The notes: generated by a model from the sequence alone, not told the origin. A stretch of DNA of 64,000 bases from UM-FILTER-33-9 sp964530235 (GCA_964530235.1 CAZGYB010000002.1:1-64000); one strand, 5' to 3'; shown: positions 1 to 8,914, numbered from the stretch's first letter. Translations and numbers: made by a program.

Positions 1-727
1 GAGAAAGGAGAGCGCTTTTGACCAGCTGCTGGGTAATGGTGGAGCCTCCTTGAAGTGACTGCGTGCTTAAGTTCTCCTTAATTGCCCTGATAATCCCGCT
101 GAAAAAAGATATACCATTGTGTCGACGAAAATCTTTGTCCTCAATTGCGATGGTTGACTGTTTGACAAAAACAGGCAGCATATTTATCTGTACCGGTGTT
201 CTGTTTTCATACCGATAAACCTCAAAAAGATGTCTTCCGCTGCGATCGTAAATATGCGTTGACTGTGAAAAGTTTACTTTACCGATATTTTTTGGAGATG
301 GTAGGTTTACAACAAACAAATAAAGCTGATTAAAGAAAAGAACAATAAGACACAAAACAAATCCAAATATGAGAAACCGAAACTCAACTGAGAACAGTGA
401 CATAAAAAGCCGATAAGGAAGGAGAATCAGCCAAACAATTGTATTTCCAATCTTTACTATTGCTTTTAAGCAAAAAGAGAGACAAAGACGAGTAAGCTTT
501 ACAGTAAACTTCATGCTCTGTTTGTATCCGGAGCGGACTCGTGAAGCATATTTTTTCTTATAAAGTCTTGAAAGAAAAACCGCAGTTTTAAACGGAAAAG
601 TAATAATCAACAATGTTATCTCTCCGATCATTATGAGAACCCGAACAACTGAATAAATAAAAAAGAAAGAAAGGTTTGATAGCGACTTTAATAGCAAGCT
701 AAACTTTTTTTCTAAGTTCGAAAACAT
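1..727 (-). CDS. Class A penicillin-binding protein, N-terminal part (cut by window edge)
   Basis: The frame stays open from an ATG at 727 to the window edge, giving 242 residues. It contains the GT51 peptidoglycan glycosyltransferase signatures: AIEDKDFRRHNG (catalytic Glu about residue 196) and GGSTITQQLVK (about 227-237). The enzyme would polymerise lipid II outside the membrane. The transpeptidase half lies beyond the window and was not seen. The N-terminal region is unusually long (about 140 residues before the catalytic domain), with hydrophobic stretches near 22-45, 85-105 and 118-140, whereas most class A PBPs have a single anchor. The gene follows the sortase gene on the same strand with a 42-nt gap. 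Confidence 0.9.
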   Translation of the reverse strand, partial: MFSNLEKKFSLLLKSLSNLSFFFIYSVVRVLIMIGEITLLIITFPFKTAVFLSRLYKKKYASRVRSGYKQSMKFTVKLTRLCLSFCLKAIVKIGNTIVWLILLPYRLFMSLFSVEFRFLIFGFVLCLIVLFFNQLYLFVVNLPSPKNIGKVNFSQSTHIYDRSGRHLFEVYRYENRTPVQINMLPVFVKQSTIAIEDKDFRRHNGISFFSGIIRAIKENLSTQSLQGGSTITQQLVKSALLS

Positions 728-729
728 GA

Positions 730-752
730 CTGATATTTTATCAGATATTATA
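730..752 (-). promoter_or_regulatory. Candidate -10 element and inverted repeat before the PBP gene
   Basis: On the minus strand a TATAAT hexamer (752-747) is followed by the inverted repeat CTGATA-AAA-TATCAG (744-730), which ends two bases before the ATG at 727. No -35 hexamer is visible at 17-nt spacing. The repeat could be an operator or a short hairpin in the 5' leader; this is inference only. Confidence 0.3.
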
Positions 753-769
753 GGCTAAATCAAAGGGAA

Positions 770-1510
770 TTACGGGAGTTTTGTGAGCTTTGCTTTCACG
801 ACAAGTCTCTTCCAATAAGTTCCCGGAGGAACACACGTTACCAGTGTAAGATATGACTCATCGAACCGCTGTTCAAGAATAGAAACCTTGTCAGGAGTTA
901 CTACAAACATGTCCGTTACCTCATACCGATACTCAAGATCGCCAAGCTGTACAAGAATCACATCATTTTTTTCAAGCGAAGGCAAATATGTAAAAATTGT
1001 TTTGTAATCTGTCACGTTGTACAACTGAGGAAGCGTTGAGTGTCCAAAAATAGCAACGTTTCCGTATTCTCCGGGTAATGATTGGGGTAAGTACTGAACC
1101 AGACTTTTTGTTAAATCTTCGCCACCCACAGCGACTCGCGCTCTGGAAATATTGAGTTTCGGAATCGATAGAGTATATTCTGAAGTACTCAAACCTTTTG
1201 GTTTTTGTTCAGACACATACAAGGGAAACCAGAGATGCGCTTGTGTAAAATCCCGCACATTGTTAGAAAAAACATTGTAACTGCCTAAAACAGAATTTGC
1301 CTGTTTAAGTGACGACGCAACATCCGTCTGGGGTACCGGTGAAACAGCGCCGTCTTGAATATAGAACCGTGAATAAAGCTCAAAGGAAATGACCGGATAA
1401 AAAGACCAGAACAGTAAAAGAGCTCCTATCACCAAAACAATATATGAGAGAGAGTTCACTACTTTTTTTCTAACAACATTCTGTTCTTTTACGTAGATAT
1501 GTACTGGCAT
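770..1510 (-). CDS. Sortase, membrane-anchored cysteine transpeptidase
   Basis: The sequence shows the sortase triad: His in FGHSTLP (about residue 157), Cys in TLVTC (about 226) and Arg in WKRLVV (about 235). One N-terminal membrane segment lies at about residues 22-42. Sortases cut LPxTG-like signals and join the protein to the envelope, with the catalytic domain outside the cell. I chose the ATG at 1510 (246 aa), four bases after the upstream stop; a TTG at 1528 would add six residues and overlap the upstream gene. It lies between the actin-like/baseplate-J gene and a PBP gene. A candidate substrate with LPNSG is encoded at 9655-10263. The sortase class was not determined. Confidence 0.9.
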   Translation of the reverse strand: MPVHIYVKEQNVVRKKVVNSLSYIVLVIGALLLFWSFYPVISFELYSRFYIQDGAVSPVPQTDVASSLKQANSVLGSYNVFSNNVRDFTQAHLWFPLYVSEQKPKGLSTSEYTLSIPKLNISRARVAVGGEDLTKSLVQYLPQSLPGEYGNVAIFGHSTLPQLYNVTDYKTIFTYLPSLEKNDVILVQLGDLEYRYEVTDMFVVTPDKVSILEQRFDESYLTLVTCVPPGTYWKRLVVKAKLTKLP

Positions 1511-1514
1511 GGAG

Positions 1515-3578
1515 TCACGGATTTTCAACGGTAATGGTAATATTTTTTTGAAGAAATGGAAGTCTTTCCCTCAAAAATAGTATGTTCGGCTGAATATCTA
1601 TTGTAACACCGGAAACCGGAACTTTATTCTTTAAGGAGAGCACTGCATTACTCCTCGATTGACCAGCGACAAGCTTTGGGACGGATTTGGTATCTATGGT
1701 TTTTAATGCAGTTACAGTTGTAAAAATTGAAAAATCATACTGCCCTAAATCACGAGTATACTTTTTAAATTCATAGTTAATCCCGTCGGAAGAAACCGAA
1801 TATCCGGAAGGAACAGCACTCTGGGCCAATTGACGAATGATCGATTTTAAATCATTTTTTTCAATATAGAAGTATATACGTTCAGCAACAGCCTTCAATT
1901 CAACCTGATTCCCTTCCTCCCCGACCTCCTTACTTGACGTTACATTGCGCAGTTCTACTGCGGTCAAACTTTCCAAAATATCAATTGAGGATTCTTTTTC
2001 TTTCAGTTTCACGTCGAGGGGCAAAGCTTTTGCCTTTTTTACCAGGGCTGCTTCTAAGTCGTCCAGGTCTTTTTTTGAGACAGTCGTGACGCTATTTTTA
2101 GTCCCCCCAGTAATACCAGACTCGTTAATTGCAAAAACAAGAGTTGAGGAAAAGTCACCGACGGTAAACCTTTTGTTTTTTTCAAGATTGTATTCTGATC
2201 CCAGCACCGACGCAGTAATTGCAACCTTGTTTTTTCCGGGAAGTTTTGCTGAAGCGTCGCCTGCAAGGGTTGCAGAAGCAATTTTAATCTCGTTATTAGT
2301 CACATATTCACGAGAATCCGATCGAATGACTGTTCCTTTTGCAATAATCCTTTCTTTGTCATCAAAGTTGTGAACGGTTACCTCACCCCGGGCTTTTTCT
2401 CCAATATCGCGCTTTCCAGTAACGAAAGCAGTTTCCGAAACACGTGCCGAAGAGGTTGCAGTATAAACACGAAGCTTACTTTCTTGTTTTCCGTCAGACC
2501 CTGCAATAGAGAACACCTTCTCAATTTTTTTAGTTTGGAGGAGAAAAGTAAGACGAGCCTTATGGAAAAGTACCTCAATGGCAATTAGTGAAAACAGTAA
2601 AAAAACAATACCAAAAAATATAAAGACAGCAGGAGACAACCGGAGGGGAAACGTTGAGACTTTCGAAACAAATATGCCCTCTTTGATTTTAACTAGGGTT
2701 TTTTTTATTCGTTCTGACAATTGGAACTGCTGTTTTATTGTATCTGAGGGTTCATCCTTTTCGGGTTCATCACCAATATCCCGACCGATCATAAAACCCA
2801 TTACTTCTGAGACGTCTTTCTCACCCACACTACTTGATTTTTTATTTTCTTCTGTACAAACCTGAGATTCAAAAATTCGAACCAGTGCCTGTAAAAGACT
2901 CTCCTGCTCCAAAATCTCAACGCGGGGCGGTTGAACAAATAAATCCCCCTCCCAGCGATGTGAAATAATCCGTTCTGAATATTCAGTTAAATCAGAGGAG
3001 TTGTATATAATGATCCGTGAAGGAAGGAGTATTTTTCCCTCGCTTGACTGAAATACCGAAATCATATCATCAACTATTGAGTCGGTTCGTGCAGTAATAG
3101 TATGAAGTTTTTTACTTCCGCTTTTGTAAACAAATATTCCAAGATTCGTTTCGTCTATTTCAATAAGAATCGAGGTGAGAGGAAATGTATCTTTTTCTGA
3201 AATAAATGATGAAACAGCATCGTTGCACTCAATATATCCTATCGGTTTTAAACCCAAGCCTTTTGTTAGATCTTTAATTTTTGTCGCGTAAGGACGCTTT
3301 ATGGAATTTTCTTTTTGATCGATGATATGAGAAAAAAAGAAAAAAATTGTGTTTTCTACATGACATTTAGTACTGTTTTCTAATTTTGATAAAATATCAT
3401 CCACATCTTCTGCTAAATGTTCCCATCCATTCGAATAAGTGAAAGATTCTTTCGCCAGAATAACTATTTTGTTGTTCCGTTTTTGGAGAATACATCCTAC
3501 TCCGGTATTTTCTTTCAAAAACAATCCAAAATAGTAACTGTCTGTTACTTTACGAAAAGGTGAAAAGGAGAAAGTCAT
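1515..3578 (-). CDS. Actin-like (PilM/FtsA-type?) domain, transmembrane helix, baseplate-J-like exterior domain
   Basis: A 687-residue protein with three parts. Residues about 1-240 have patches such as GLFLKENTGVGCIL and SILIEIDETNLGIFV that resemble the phosphate-binding strands of an actin/PilM fold, though degenerate. A charged linker follows, then one membrane helix at about 315-338. The C-terminal half (about 370-687) carries the repeated glycine/threonine strand pattern (KARGEVTVHNF, IAKGTVIRSDS, VLGSEYNLEKN) seen in patescibacterial proteins annotated as baseplate J/gp47-like. This suggests a cytoplasmic actin-like part coupled to an outside domain. No phage or contractile-system genes are nearby. 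The architecture is clear; the function is unknown. Confidence 0.6.
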   Translation of the reverse strand: MTFSFSPFRKVTDSYYFGLFLKENTGVGCILQKRNNKIVILAKESFTYSNGWEHLAEDVDDILSKLENSTKCHVENTIFFFFSHIIDQKENSIKRPYATKIKDLTKGLGLKPIGYIECNDAVSSFISEKDTFPLTSILIEIDETNLGIFVYKSGSKKLHTITARTDSIVDDMISVFQSSEGKILLPSRIIIYNSSDLTEYSERIISHRWEGDLFVQPPRVEILEQESLLQALVRIFESQVCTEENKKSSSVGEKDVSEVMGFMIGRDIGDEPEKDEPSDTIKQQFQLSERIKKTLVKIKEGIFVSKVSTFPLRLSPAVFIFFGIVFLLFSLIAIEVLFHKARLTFLLQTKKIEKVFSIAGSDGKQESKLRVYTATSSARVSETAFVTGKRDIGEKARGEVTVHNFDDKERIIAKGTVIRSDSREYVTNNEIKIASATLAGDASAKLPGKNKVAITASVLGSEYNLEKNKRFTVGDFSSTLVFAINESGITGGTKNSVTTVSKKDLDDLEAALVKKAKALPLDVKLKEKESSIDILESLTAVELRNVTSSKEVGEEGNQVELKAVAERIYFYIEKNDLKSIIRQLAQSAVPSGYSVSSDGINYEFKKYTRDLGQYDFSIFTTVTALKTIDTKSVPKLVAGQSRSNAVLSLKNKVPVSGVTIDIQPNILFLRERLPFLQKNITITVENP

Positions 3579-3584
3579 ACCTTT

Positions 3585-3590
3585 ATTGTA
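3585..3590 (-). promoter_or_regulatory. -10 element placed for leaderless start of the actin-like/baseplate-J gene
   Basis: The minus strand reads TGATACAAT, an extended -10 (TGn plus TACAAT), followed by exactly six bases (AAAGGT) and the ATG at 3578. Transcription would start at or next to the initiation codon. No convincing -35 is seen. The AAAGG could instead act as a ribosome site on a longer transcript. Confidence 0.45.
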
Positions 3591-3607
3591 TCAAAAATTA
3601 CTCCCTG

Positions 3608-5107
3608 TTATTTAATTTTGTATTTTTGAAATACTTGTGTGACACCTTTCTGTGCAGTTTCGAGTGCGTCAGGATAAGAAACTCCTTGAATGGTAGCGTT
3701 AATTGCGTTTTCCAGATAAATACGTATCTGATCGTTCAAGCCATTATCAAAAGTCCGTGAAGCCAACGGAAGAGATACAAATACATCATCAGTTGCCTGC
3801 TGAATTACTGAACCAATATAGGGATCTTGAATCACCGTTGAGGCAAGGTCTTTCCGCGAGTAGGGTTCCCCAAAAAGACGCTGTTTGCTTTCCTGCTCAA
3901 ACAGTTTAGCCATTGACTCTTTTTGGCTTAAAAACTTTAAGAACTTCCATGCTTCAAGTTGATTTCTACTCCCGCTCGAAACACCTTCAACCCAATAGGA
4001 AGCAAGGGATATTTGCTTCCCTCCGGGTGGTTTAGGAATCGGTACAACTTTAAGTTTTATCTCTTTGGATATTGCCTTTATCGATAGAATCTGCCATGAA
4101 GGAACAATAATCATACCAACCTTTTCCTGGGCGAAAGCGGTGATTGAATTCGGCATCGCATCAGTCCAAATCGGATCAGGTGGTTCTGCAAACCTACGAA
4201 ACGCCTCCAATGCTCCCACCGCTTCAGGACTATCTAATTTATCTAATGAACCTCCGTTTAAAAGCAGCATCAGACCAAAAACTTCTGAAAAATGTTCAAC
4301 ATTTGATGAAGTGCCAATGGCAATACCCGATGTAATAATTTCTTTCTCCTTATTTACTACCTGTATTTTTCCAGCATCCTCAACAAGCTCGTCCCAGTTG
4401 GTAGGAGGTGAAAGAATACCTGCTTTTTTAAATATTTCATCATTGTAAACAAGCACAAGTCCGTCGACATATAATGGAATTCCATAATACCGATTATCAA
4501 TATTTAAATCTTTTTTATGAATAGGAAAAAATGTTTTTTCAAATTCGGTTCCACTCATAACAGATTCAGGTAACGGAGCGGTGATTGTCTGCAGCTGCGG
4601 TAACCAAGTGTTATGAAAACGAAATATATCCGGACCAATTTTTTTCTGGGTCCATGCAAGGAGTTTTTCCCGATAATCCTCAGGTGACTTTTTCTCATAT
4701 TGAATCGTCACCTGTGGGTTCTTTTTCTGATACTCGGCAATAAGCGGTTCAAATGTTTCTTTCTCTTCCCAAAGACCCCAATAAAGAAGAGTAACCTTCT
4801 CTTGTTTTGCCGGACGAAAGCCACTGAAAAATTTAATAATGAGAATAAAAACTCCTACAAAAAATAAAAGCCCCAAAGCAATAATAATATACTTTGCCTT
4901 GCTCTCCCGATATACCAAAGGCTCATCTGAAGGTGCAATCTCAGGCTGAAGAGAAGATCCAGACTGCACATCCTCAGGTTTAAGAACTTCCGGTGAAACT
5001 TCCTCAGGACTAATTCCAGAGCCTGATGGAACATTTTCTACCGGTACGGTTTCAAAAATAGGTTTTGGCGATTGATTTTCCTCGGGTTTTCCACTATTAT
5101 CAGACAT
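3608..5107 (-). CDS. Membrane-anchored extracellular solute-binding protein, family 1 (sugar type)
   Basis: A 499-residue protein. Residues 1-70 are acidic and Pro/Ser-rich and carry no signal peptide. One membrane helix at about 72-95 precedes a family 1 periplasmic-binding fold that begins VTLLYWGLWEE. Typical family features follow (EPLIAEYQKKNP, YGIPLYVDGLVLVYN, GMIIVPSWQ). It is expected to capture sugars or oligosaccharides outside the membrane. It is held by an N-terminal helix, with no lipobox cysteine, and leaves an unusual cytoplasmic tail. No ABC permease or ATPase gene is beside it, so its partner is elsewhere or it works as a receptor. It is divergent from the VanW gene with only a 24-bp gap. 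Confidence 0.8.
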   Translation of the reverse strand: MSDNSGKPEENQSPKPIFETVPVENVPSGSGISPEEVSPEVLKPEDVQSGSSLQPEIAPSDEPLVYRESKAKYIIIALGLLFFVGVFILIIKFFSGFRPAKQEKVTLLYWGLWEEKETFEPLIAEYQKKNPQVTIQYEKKSPEDYREKLLAWTQKKIGPDIFRFHNTWLPQLQTITAPLPESVMSGTEFEKTFFPIHKKDLNIDNRYYGIPLYVDGLVLVYNDEIFKKAGILSPPTNWDELVEDAGKIQVVNKEKEIITSGIAIGTSSNVEHFSEVFGLMLLLNGGSLDKLDSPEAVGALEAFRRFAEPPDPIWTDAMPNSITAFAQEKVGMIIVPSWQILSIKAISKEIKLKVVPIPKPPGGKQISLASYWVEGVSSGSRNQLEAWKFLKFLSQKESMAKLFEQESKQRLFGEPYSRKDLASTVIQDPYIGSVIQQATDDVFVSLPLASRTFDNGLNDQIRIYLENAINATIQGVSYPDALETAQKGVTQVFQKYKIK

Positions 5108-5113
5108 GTTCTT

Positions 5114-5142
5114 ATGATATCAGATTTCCGCATGAATACCAA
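5114..5142 (-). promoter_or_regulatory. Promoter of the solute-binding protein gene, leaderless geometry
   Basis: The minus strand carries TTGGTA (5142-5137), a 17-base spacer and TATCAT (5119-5114), then six bases to the ATG at 5107. The start point would coincide with the start codon. The -35 lies inside the first codons of the divergent VanW gene. Confidence 0.55.
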
Positions 5143-6508
5143 GATTTTCGGGGTTACTTTTATTATTTTTTTAGTTACTTTTTCAACGGTTTTTTTTTAT
5201 AGAAAAAGTCAGGTTCACAATCTTCTTTACCCAAACGTGTTTATTGACTCTATTGATTTCGGGCTAAAAAATAAAGAACAACTCAGCGCACTTTACAAAG
5301 AAAAACAAAGACAGTTAGACAATACGGTTTTTTTTGTAGAGTATAAAAACGACCAGATTGCAACATTTTCTGCACAAATGCTCCATCTCAGATACAACAC
5401 CGATGAACTTTATGAACAGGTCTACTGGGTAGGAAGATCAAATCATATACCCTCCCGTTATCTACAACAACTGCTCACCATTTTTCGGATAAAAAAATAC
5501 TTCTTTACAACACAGGTTACCTATGACCGATCTGTTCTCGAAGAATTTATTTCAAACCTCTCAGAAAACTATAATATCGAACCTAAAAACGCGCTTTTTA
5601 CTTTTGAGAATGGAAAAGTTACCCAGTTTTCGGAGGAGAAAAACGGGCTTGTCATCCTTCATACACAGTTTTTATTTGATTCCAAAAAACAGATCAGCAA
5701 CCTCAAAAACCGCTACCAAAAAATTAATAAACTCATAGTAAAAGATAAAATAGTAAAACCTGCAATTACACTCGCACAAGCAAACCAACAAGGAATTGAA
5801 GAACTCATCGGCGAAGGACAATCGAACTTCAGCCATTCAATTCCTGAACGGATTCACAACCTAACCCTCGCTACCTCAAAACTTCATGGGGTTATCATTC
5901 CACGCAACAGTACATTTTCATTTACTCAAACCGTCGGAGATATCTCCCGTCTCACCGGATACAAGCCTGCATACATAATTAAGGGTGGAAAAACAGTGCT
6001 TGACGACGGTGGCGGAGTATGCCAGGTTTCAACAACACTTTTTCGGACTACCCTCAATACCGGCTTACCTATTTTGGAACATCACCCCCACGCATACCGA
6101 GTTTCCTATTACGAAAATGATAGCAAACCGGGTCTTGACGCAACCATCTTTGCACCGAATGTTGACTTAAAGTTTAAAAATGACACCGATTCAAATATCC
6201 TAATCCAAACCAAAATCGATCCGGAAAATTATCTTCTTTCTATAAAATTTTATGGAAAAAAAGACGGCCGAACTGTGGATCTTTCACCGGTAACTCTTTA
6301 CGATGTTCAACCGCCCCCACCTTCAGTATTTCAAGATGATCCAACATTACAAAAAGGAGTTACCAAACAGGTCGATTTTGCAGCGTGGGGTGGAAAAACC
6401 CAATTTGACTACAAAGTTATTCGAGACGGTTTAACTATATTTGAAAAAAAATTTTATGCAAATTATCGCCCGTGGCAAGCAGTATTTTTAGTGGGCACGA
6501 AAGAATAA
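5132..6508 (+). CDS. VanW family protein with N-terminal membrane anchor
   Basis: The diagnostic VanW stretch GGGVCQVSTTLFRT followed by HHPHAYRVSYY is present at about residues 300-345. One membrane helix lies near residues 5-22 (IFGVTFIIFLVTF). The region between probably holds PG-binding-4-like domains, so the protein should sit outside the membrane against the cell wall. The biochemical role of VanW proteins is not established; the name comes from vancomycin-resistance clusters and does not imply resistance here. I chose ATG 5132 because it directly precedes the basic residue and helix; ATG 5114 is an alternative. It ends one base from the convergent acyltransferase gene. Confidence 0.85.
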   Translation: MNTKIFGVTFIIFLVTFSTVFFYRKSQVHNLLYPNVFIDSIDFGLKNKEQLSALYKEKQRQLDNTVFFVEYKNDQIATFSAQMLHLRYNTDELYEQVYWVGRSNHIPSRYLQQLLTIFRIKKYFFTTQVTYDRSVLEEFISNLSENYNIEPKNALFTFENGKVTQFSEEKNGLVILHTQFLFDSKKQISNLKNRYQKINKLIVKDKIVKPAITLAQANQQGIEELIGEGQSNFSHSIPERIHNLTLATSKLHGVIIPRNSTFSFTQTVGDISRLTGYKPAYIIKGGKTVLDDGGGVCQVSTTLFRTTLNTGLPILEHHPHAYRVSYYENDSKPGLDATIFAPNVDLKFKNDTDSNILIQTKIDPENYLLSIKFYGKKDGRTVDLSPVTLYDVQPPPPSVFQDDPTLQKGVTKQVDFAAWGGKTQFDYKVIRDGLTIFEKKFYANYRPWQAVFLVGTKE

Positions 6509-6509
6509 C

Positions 6510-7103
6510 TTATCGAAACCAACTTGCTCTTCCCAAAACATAACCCAATGCTTGTTCGGATCGCTTCTTTATCTCCTTGGCTGGAACTCCTGCAACAACA
6601 CTACACATCTCCACGTCTTTTGTAACCACCGCTCCTGCTCCTATTACCGCTCCTTGGCCAACGGTAACTCCCGGAAGGATAATCGCTCTCGGTCCAATAA
6701 AAACATAATCACCAATTTTTACCTTCTGTGTGATTGGTTTAAAATAACGGTCATTTATGTCGTGCTCTGCGTTGTAAATCATCACGTTTGATGCAATAGC
6801 AACATGATTTCCAATGAAAAGCTCCGCTCGCCCATCAAGAACAGCCCCCTCTCCGATAATGGTATCTTCACCAATGGTAATATGACGGGGATCATAGACA
6901 GTTAACCCCATATGGACAGCTGATCCTTTACCGATACGCATTCCTGCAATCCGATACAACACCCTACGAAGATGATGCGAAGGAAAAAAACCAACAATTC
7001 TCAACAAATAGACAATAAACTCAAGGTATACGGTAATAATCCTGTTTAGTGCTTTATAGACTGCATTCATTGTACTTAAAGAAGTTCCAAATTTGTCTTT
7101 CAT
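6510..7103 (-). CDS. Hexapeptide-repeat (left-handed beta-helix) acyltransferase
   Basis: The protein has 197 residues from the ATG at 7103; a TTG at 7130 would add nine. Isoleucine-patch hexapeptides run from about residue 70 to 180 (for example IGEDTIIGEGAVLDG, VKIGDYVFIGPRAIILPGV, GAVIGAGAVVTKDV). The order matches the maltose/galactoside/WcaF-like O-acetyltransferase family, and the catalytic-type His is in YNAEHDIND. It probably transfers an acetyl group from acetyl-CoA to a sugar of a surface glycan. It lies downstream of the PcrA-like gene on the same strand; a TATAAT at 7127-7122 could drive it separately. The substrate is unknown. Confidence 0.85.
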   Translation of the reverse strand: MKDKFGTSLSTMNAVYKALNRIITVYLEFIVYLLRIVGFFPSHHLRRVLYRIAGMRIGKGSAVHMGLTVYDPRHITIGEDTIIGEGAVLDGRAELFIGNHVAIASNVMIYNAEHDINDRYFKPITQKVKIGDYVFIGPRAIILPGVTVGQGAVIGAGAVVTKDVEMCSVVAGVPAKEIKKRSEQALGYVLGRASWFR

Positions 7104-7139
7104 AATCGTTGTTGTACTAATATTATACAAGAAAAAACT

Positions 7140-8894
7140 CTACCACTCATCAGTCCGTTCCTTTAAAAATCTTGAGATAACCCCTTCTCCGGCCCTCCCA
7201 AACTGATATCTCCGTTTTGCATAGGTAACAAAAAGTTTCTTCATAGCCCTTGTAACTCCAACATACAACAATCTTCGTTCTTCTTCCAGTTTATAGTAAT
7301 CATCTGTAGAGCGAAAATGGGGCAATATTCCCTCTTCAGCGCCGACAATAAAAACGGTCTCAAACTCGAGTCCTTTTGCCTGATGCATTGTCATAAGTCT
7401 GACTCCTTTCCTGTCTTGTTTTTTTTCGTATTCAAAATATTCAGACTCAACCAATGCAATTTGCTCAAGAAACGAAAAAATATCGGAAAATTGGCTCGCG
7501 ACTGATTTTAGCTCGTTTATATTTTCTAACCGATCAAAGTCTTCGGGGTTATCACGCAGATATTGATCCGTATACCGCGTTTCTTCGAGAATTTTCTCTA
7601 TGATTGTTAAAGAGTCGAATGTTTGGATCAGTTTCCTTAGCTTTTTTGCCCGTTCATGAAACGCTCTATATTTTCTTTTCCCCATCTTCATTATACGCTT
7701 TTCTGCAACTTCATCGTTATCGTTGATTAGCAAACGAACATAAGCAAGAACATCTTTAATTTCTTTCCTCTCATAAAAGCGGGTACCGCCTACCAGCAAA
7801 TAGGGAATTCCTCGGTGAAGAAAGACCTCCTCAAATGCACGGGACTGAGCGTTTGTTCTATACAATATTGCAAACGAATCAAACGGTAAACTCAACGATC
7901 CTTTTTCTATCTCATCTGCCACAAACCGAGCTTCATCCTCCTCTGACTCTGCCTCGTAAATTGTCACCTCGTCTCCTTTTGCGTTTTCTGTTACCAGTTG
8001 AAGCACAGGATGAGTTTCATTCTGAGAAATAACTTCATAAGCGAAGTCAAGTATCTGCTGGGATGAGCGATAGTTTTGGTTTAAGTTGAAAATACGCACC
8101 TGAGAAAAGTCTGACTGGAATTTTTCTAAATTTTGAATATCTGCACCTCTCCACGAGTAAATGCTTTGTGAAAAATCACCAACAACCGTAACCATTTTTC
8201 TCATTTGACCGAGAAGCATTGTCATACGATACTGTGCAAAATTCGTATCGTGAAATTCATCCACAAATATGTAGTGATATTTATTTTGATACCGAACGAG
8301 TACCGGCTCATGTTCCTCAAACAAACGCACTGTTTTCAAAATGAGATCGTCAAAATCAAGAGCGTTTGCTTTTACCATTCTCCGTTCATACTCCCGGTAA
8401 ACTTCTGATACCGACTCTGCGGAATAATCTGAAAATACTCCAAGATACTTTTCTGGACCAATAAGAATATTTTTCGCGTTTGATATTTTATGGAGGAAAA
8501 ATGAGGGCGAGTAACGATTTACAATACTTTTTTCTTTGACGATTGTTCTTATAAGAGACAATTGGTCATCCTCATCGAAAATTATATAGTCAGGACTACG
8601 GCCAATAGCCTTGCTGTTTCTTCTCAAAATAACAGCGCATAACGAATGAAAGGTCCCAATATACCCTAACGCATATGGGTTTCTTTTTTGCATCTCAGCA
8701 GCTGCTTTATTAGTAAACGTTATCATTATTATGGACTTTGGATCAACATGTTCATGCTCAATCAAATACATTGCTTTATGGGTGAGTACCCGGGTTTTCC
8801 CAGAACCAGCACCTGCCAGAATCAAGGAAGGACCGTTTACGTAGGTAACAGCAGCCATCTGACTATCATTTAAACCTTTCAGCGTATTTTTCAT
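7140..8894 (-). CDS. UvrD/PcrA-like superfamily 1A DNA helicase, short form
   Basis: The SF1A motifs are in order: GAGSGKT (Walker A, about residues 29-35), TFTNKAAAEM, VDEFHDTN (motif II), VVGDFSQSIYSWRGA (motif III), LNQNYRSS (IV), TMHQAKGLEF (V) and YVGVTRA (VI). It would unwind DNA 3'-5' in repair or replication restart. At 584 residues it is shorter than typical PcrA/UvrD (about 700): it stops shortly after motif VI and lacks the usual C-terminal tail. Motif II reads DEFH where the family has DEYQ/DExQ. The gene is divergent from tpiA across 103 bp. A second, different helicase of this class is encoded at 41421-44462. Confidence 0.93.
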   Translation of the reverse strand: MKNTLKGLNDSQMAAVTYVNGPSLILAGAGSGKTRVLTHKAMYLIEHEHVDPKSIIMITFTNKAAAEMQKRNPYALGYIGTFHSLCAVILRRNSKAIGRSPDYIIFDEDDQLSLIRTIVKEKSIVNRYSPSFFLHKISNAKNILIGPEKYLGVFSDYSAESVSEVYREYERRMVKANALDFDDLILKTVRLFEEHEPVLVRYQNKYHYIFVDEFHDTNFAQYRMTMLLGQMRKMVTVVGDFSQSIYSWRGADIQNLEKFQSDFSQVRIFNLNQNYRSSQQILDFAYEVISQNETHPVLQLVTENAKGDEVTIYEAESEEDEARFVADEIEKGSLSLPFDSFAILYRTNAQSRAFEEVFLHRGIPYLLVGGTRFYERKEIKDVLAYVRLLINDNDEVAEKRIMKMGKRKYRAFHERAKKLRKLIQTFDSLTIIEKILEETRYTDQYLRDNPEDFDRLENINELKSVASQFSDIFSFLEQIALVESEYFEYEKKQDRKGVRLMTMHQAKGLEFETVFIVGAEEGILPHFRSTDDYYKLEEERRLLYVGVTRAMKKLFVTYAKRRYQFGRAGEGVISRFLKERTDEW

Positions 8895-8908
8895 AAATTA
8901 TGTATACC

Positions 8909-8914
8909 ATTATA
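8909..8914 (-). promoter_or_regulatory. -10 element for the PcrA-like helicase gene
   Basis: The minus strand has TGTATATAATGG with TATAAT at 8914-8909, 14 bases before the ATG at 8894. A second hexamer, TATACA, lies exactly six bases before the ATG and would fit a leaderless start. No good -35 is visible for either. Confidence 0.4.

Noticed and set aside
1945..2373. 142-codon plus-strand open frame
   Set aside because: Antisense to the actin-like/baseplate-J gene; Ser/Phe-rich shadow composition and no start signals.
5132..6508. Vancomycin resistance function for the VanW gene
   Set aside because: No vanH/A/X genes are present and VanW domains are widespread in bacteria without resistance.
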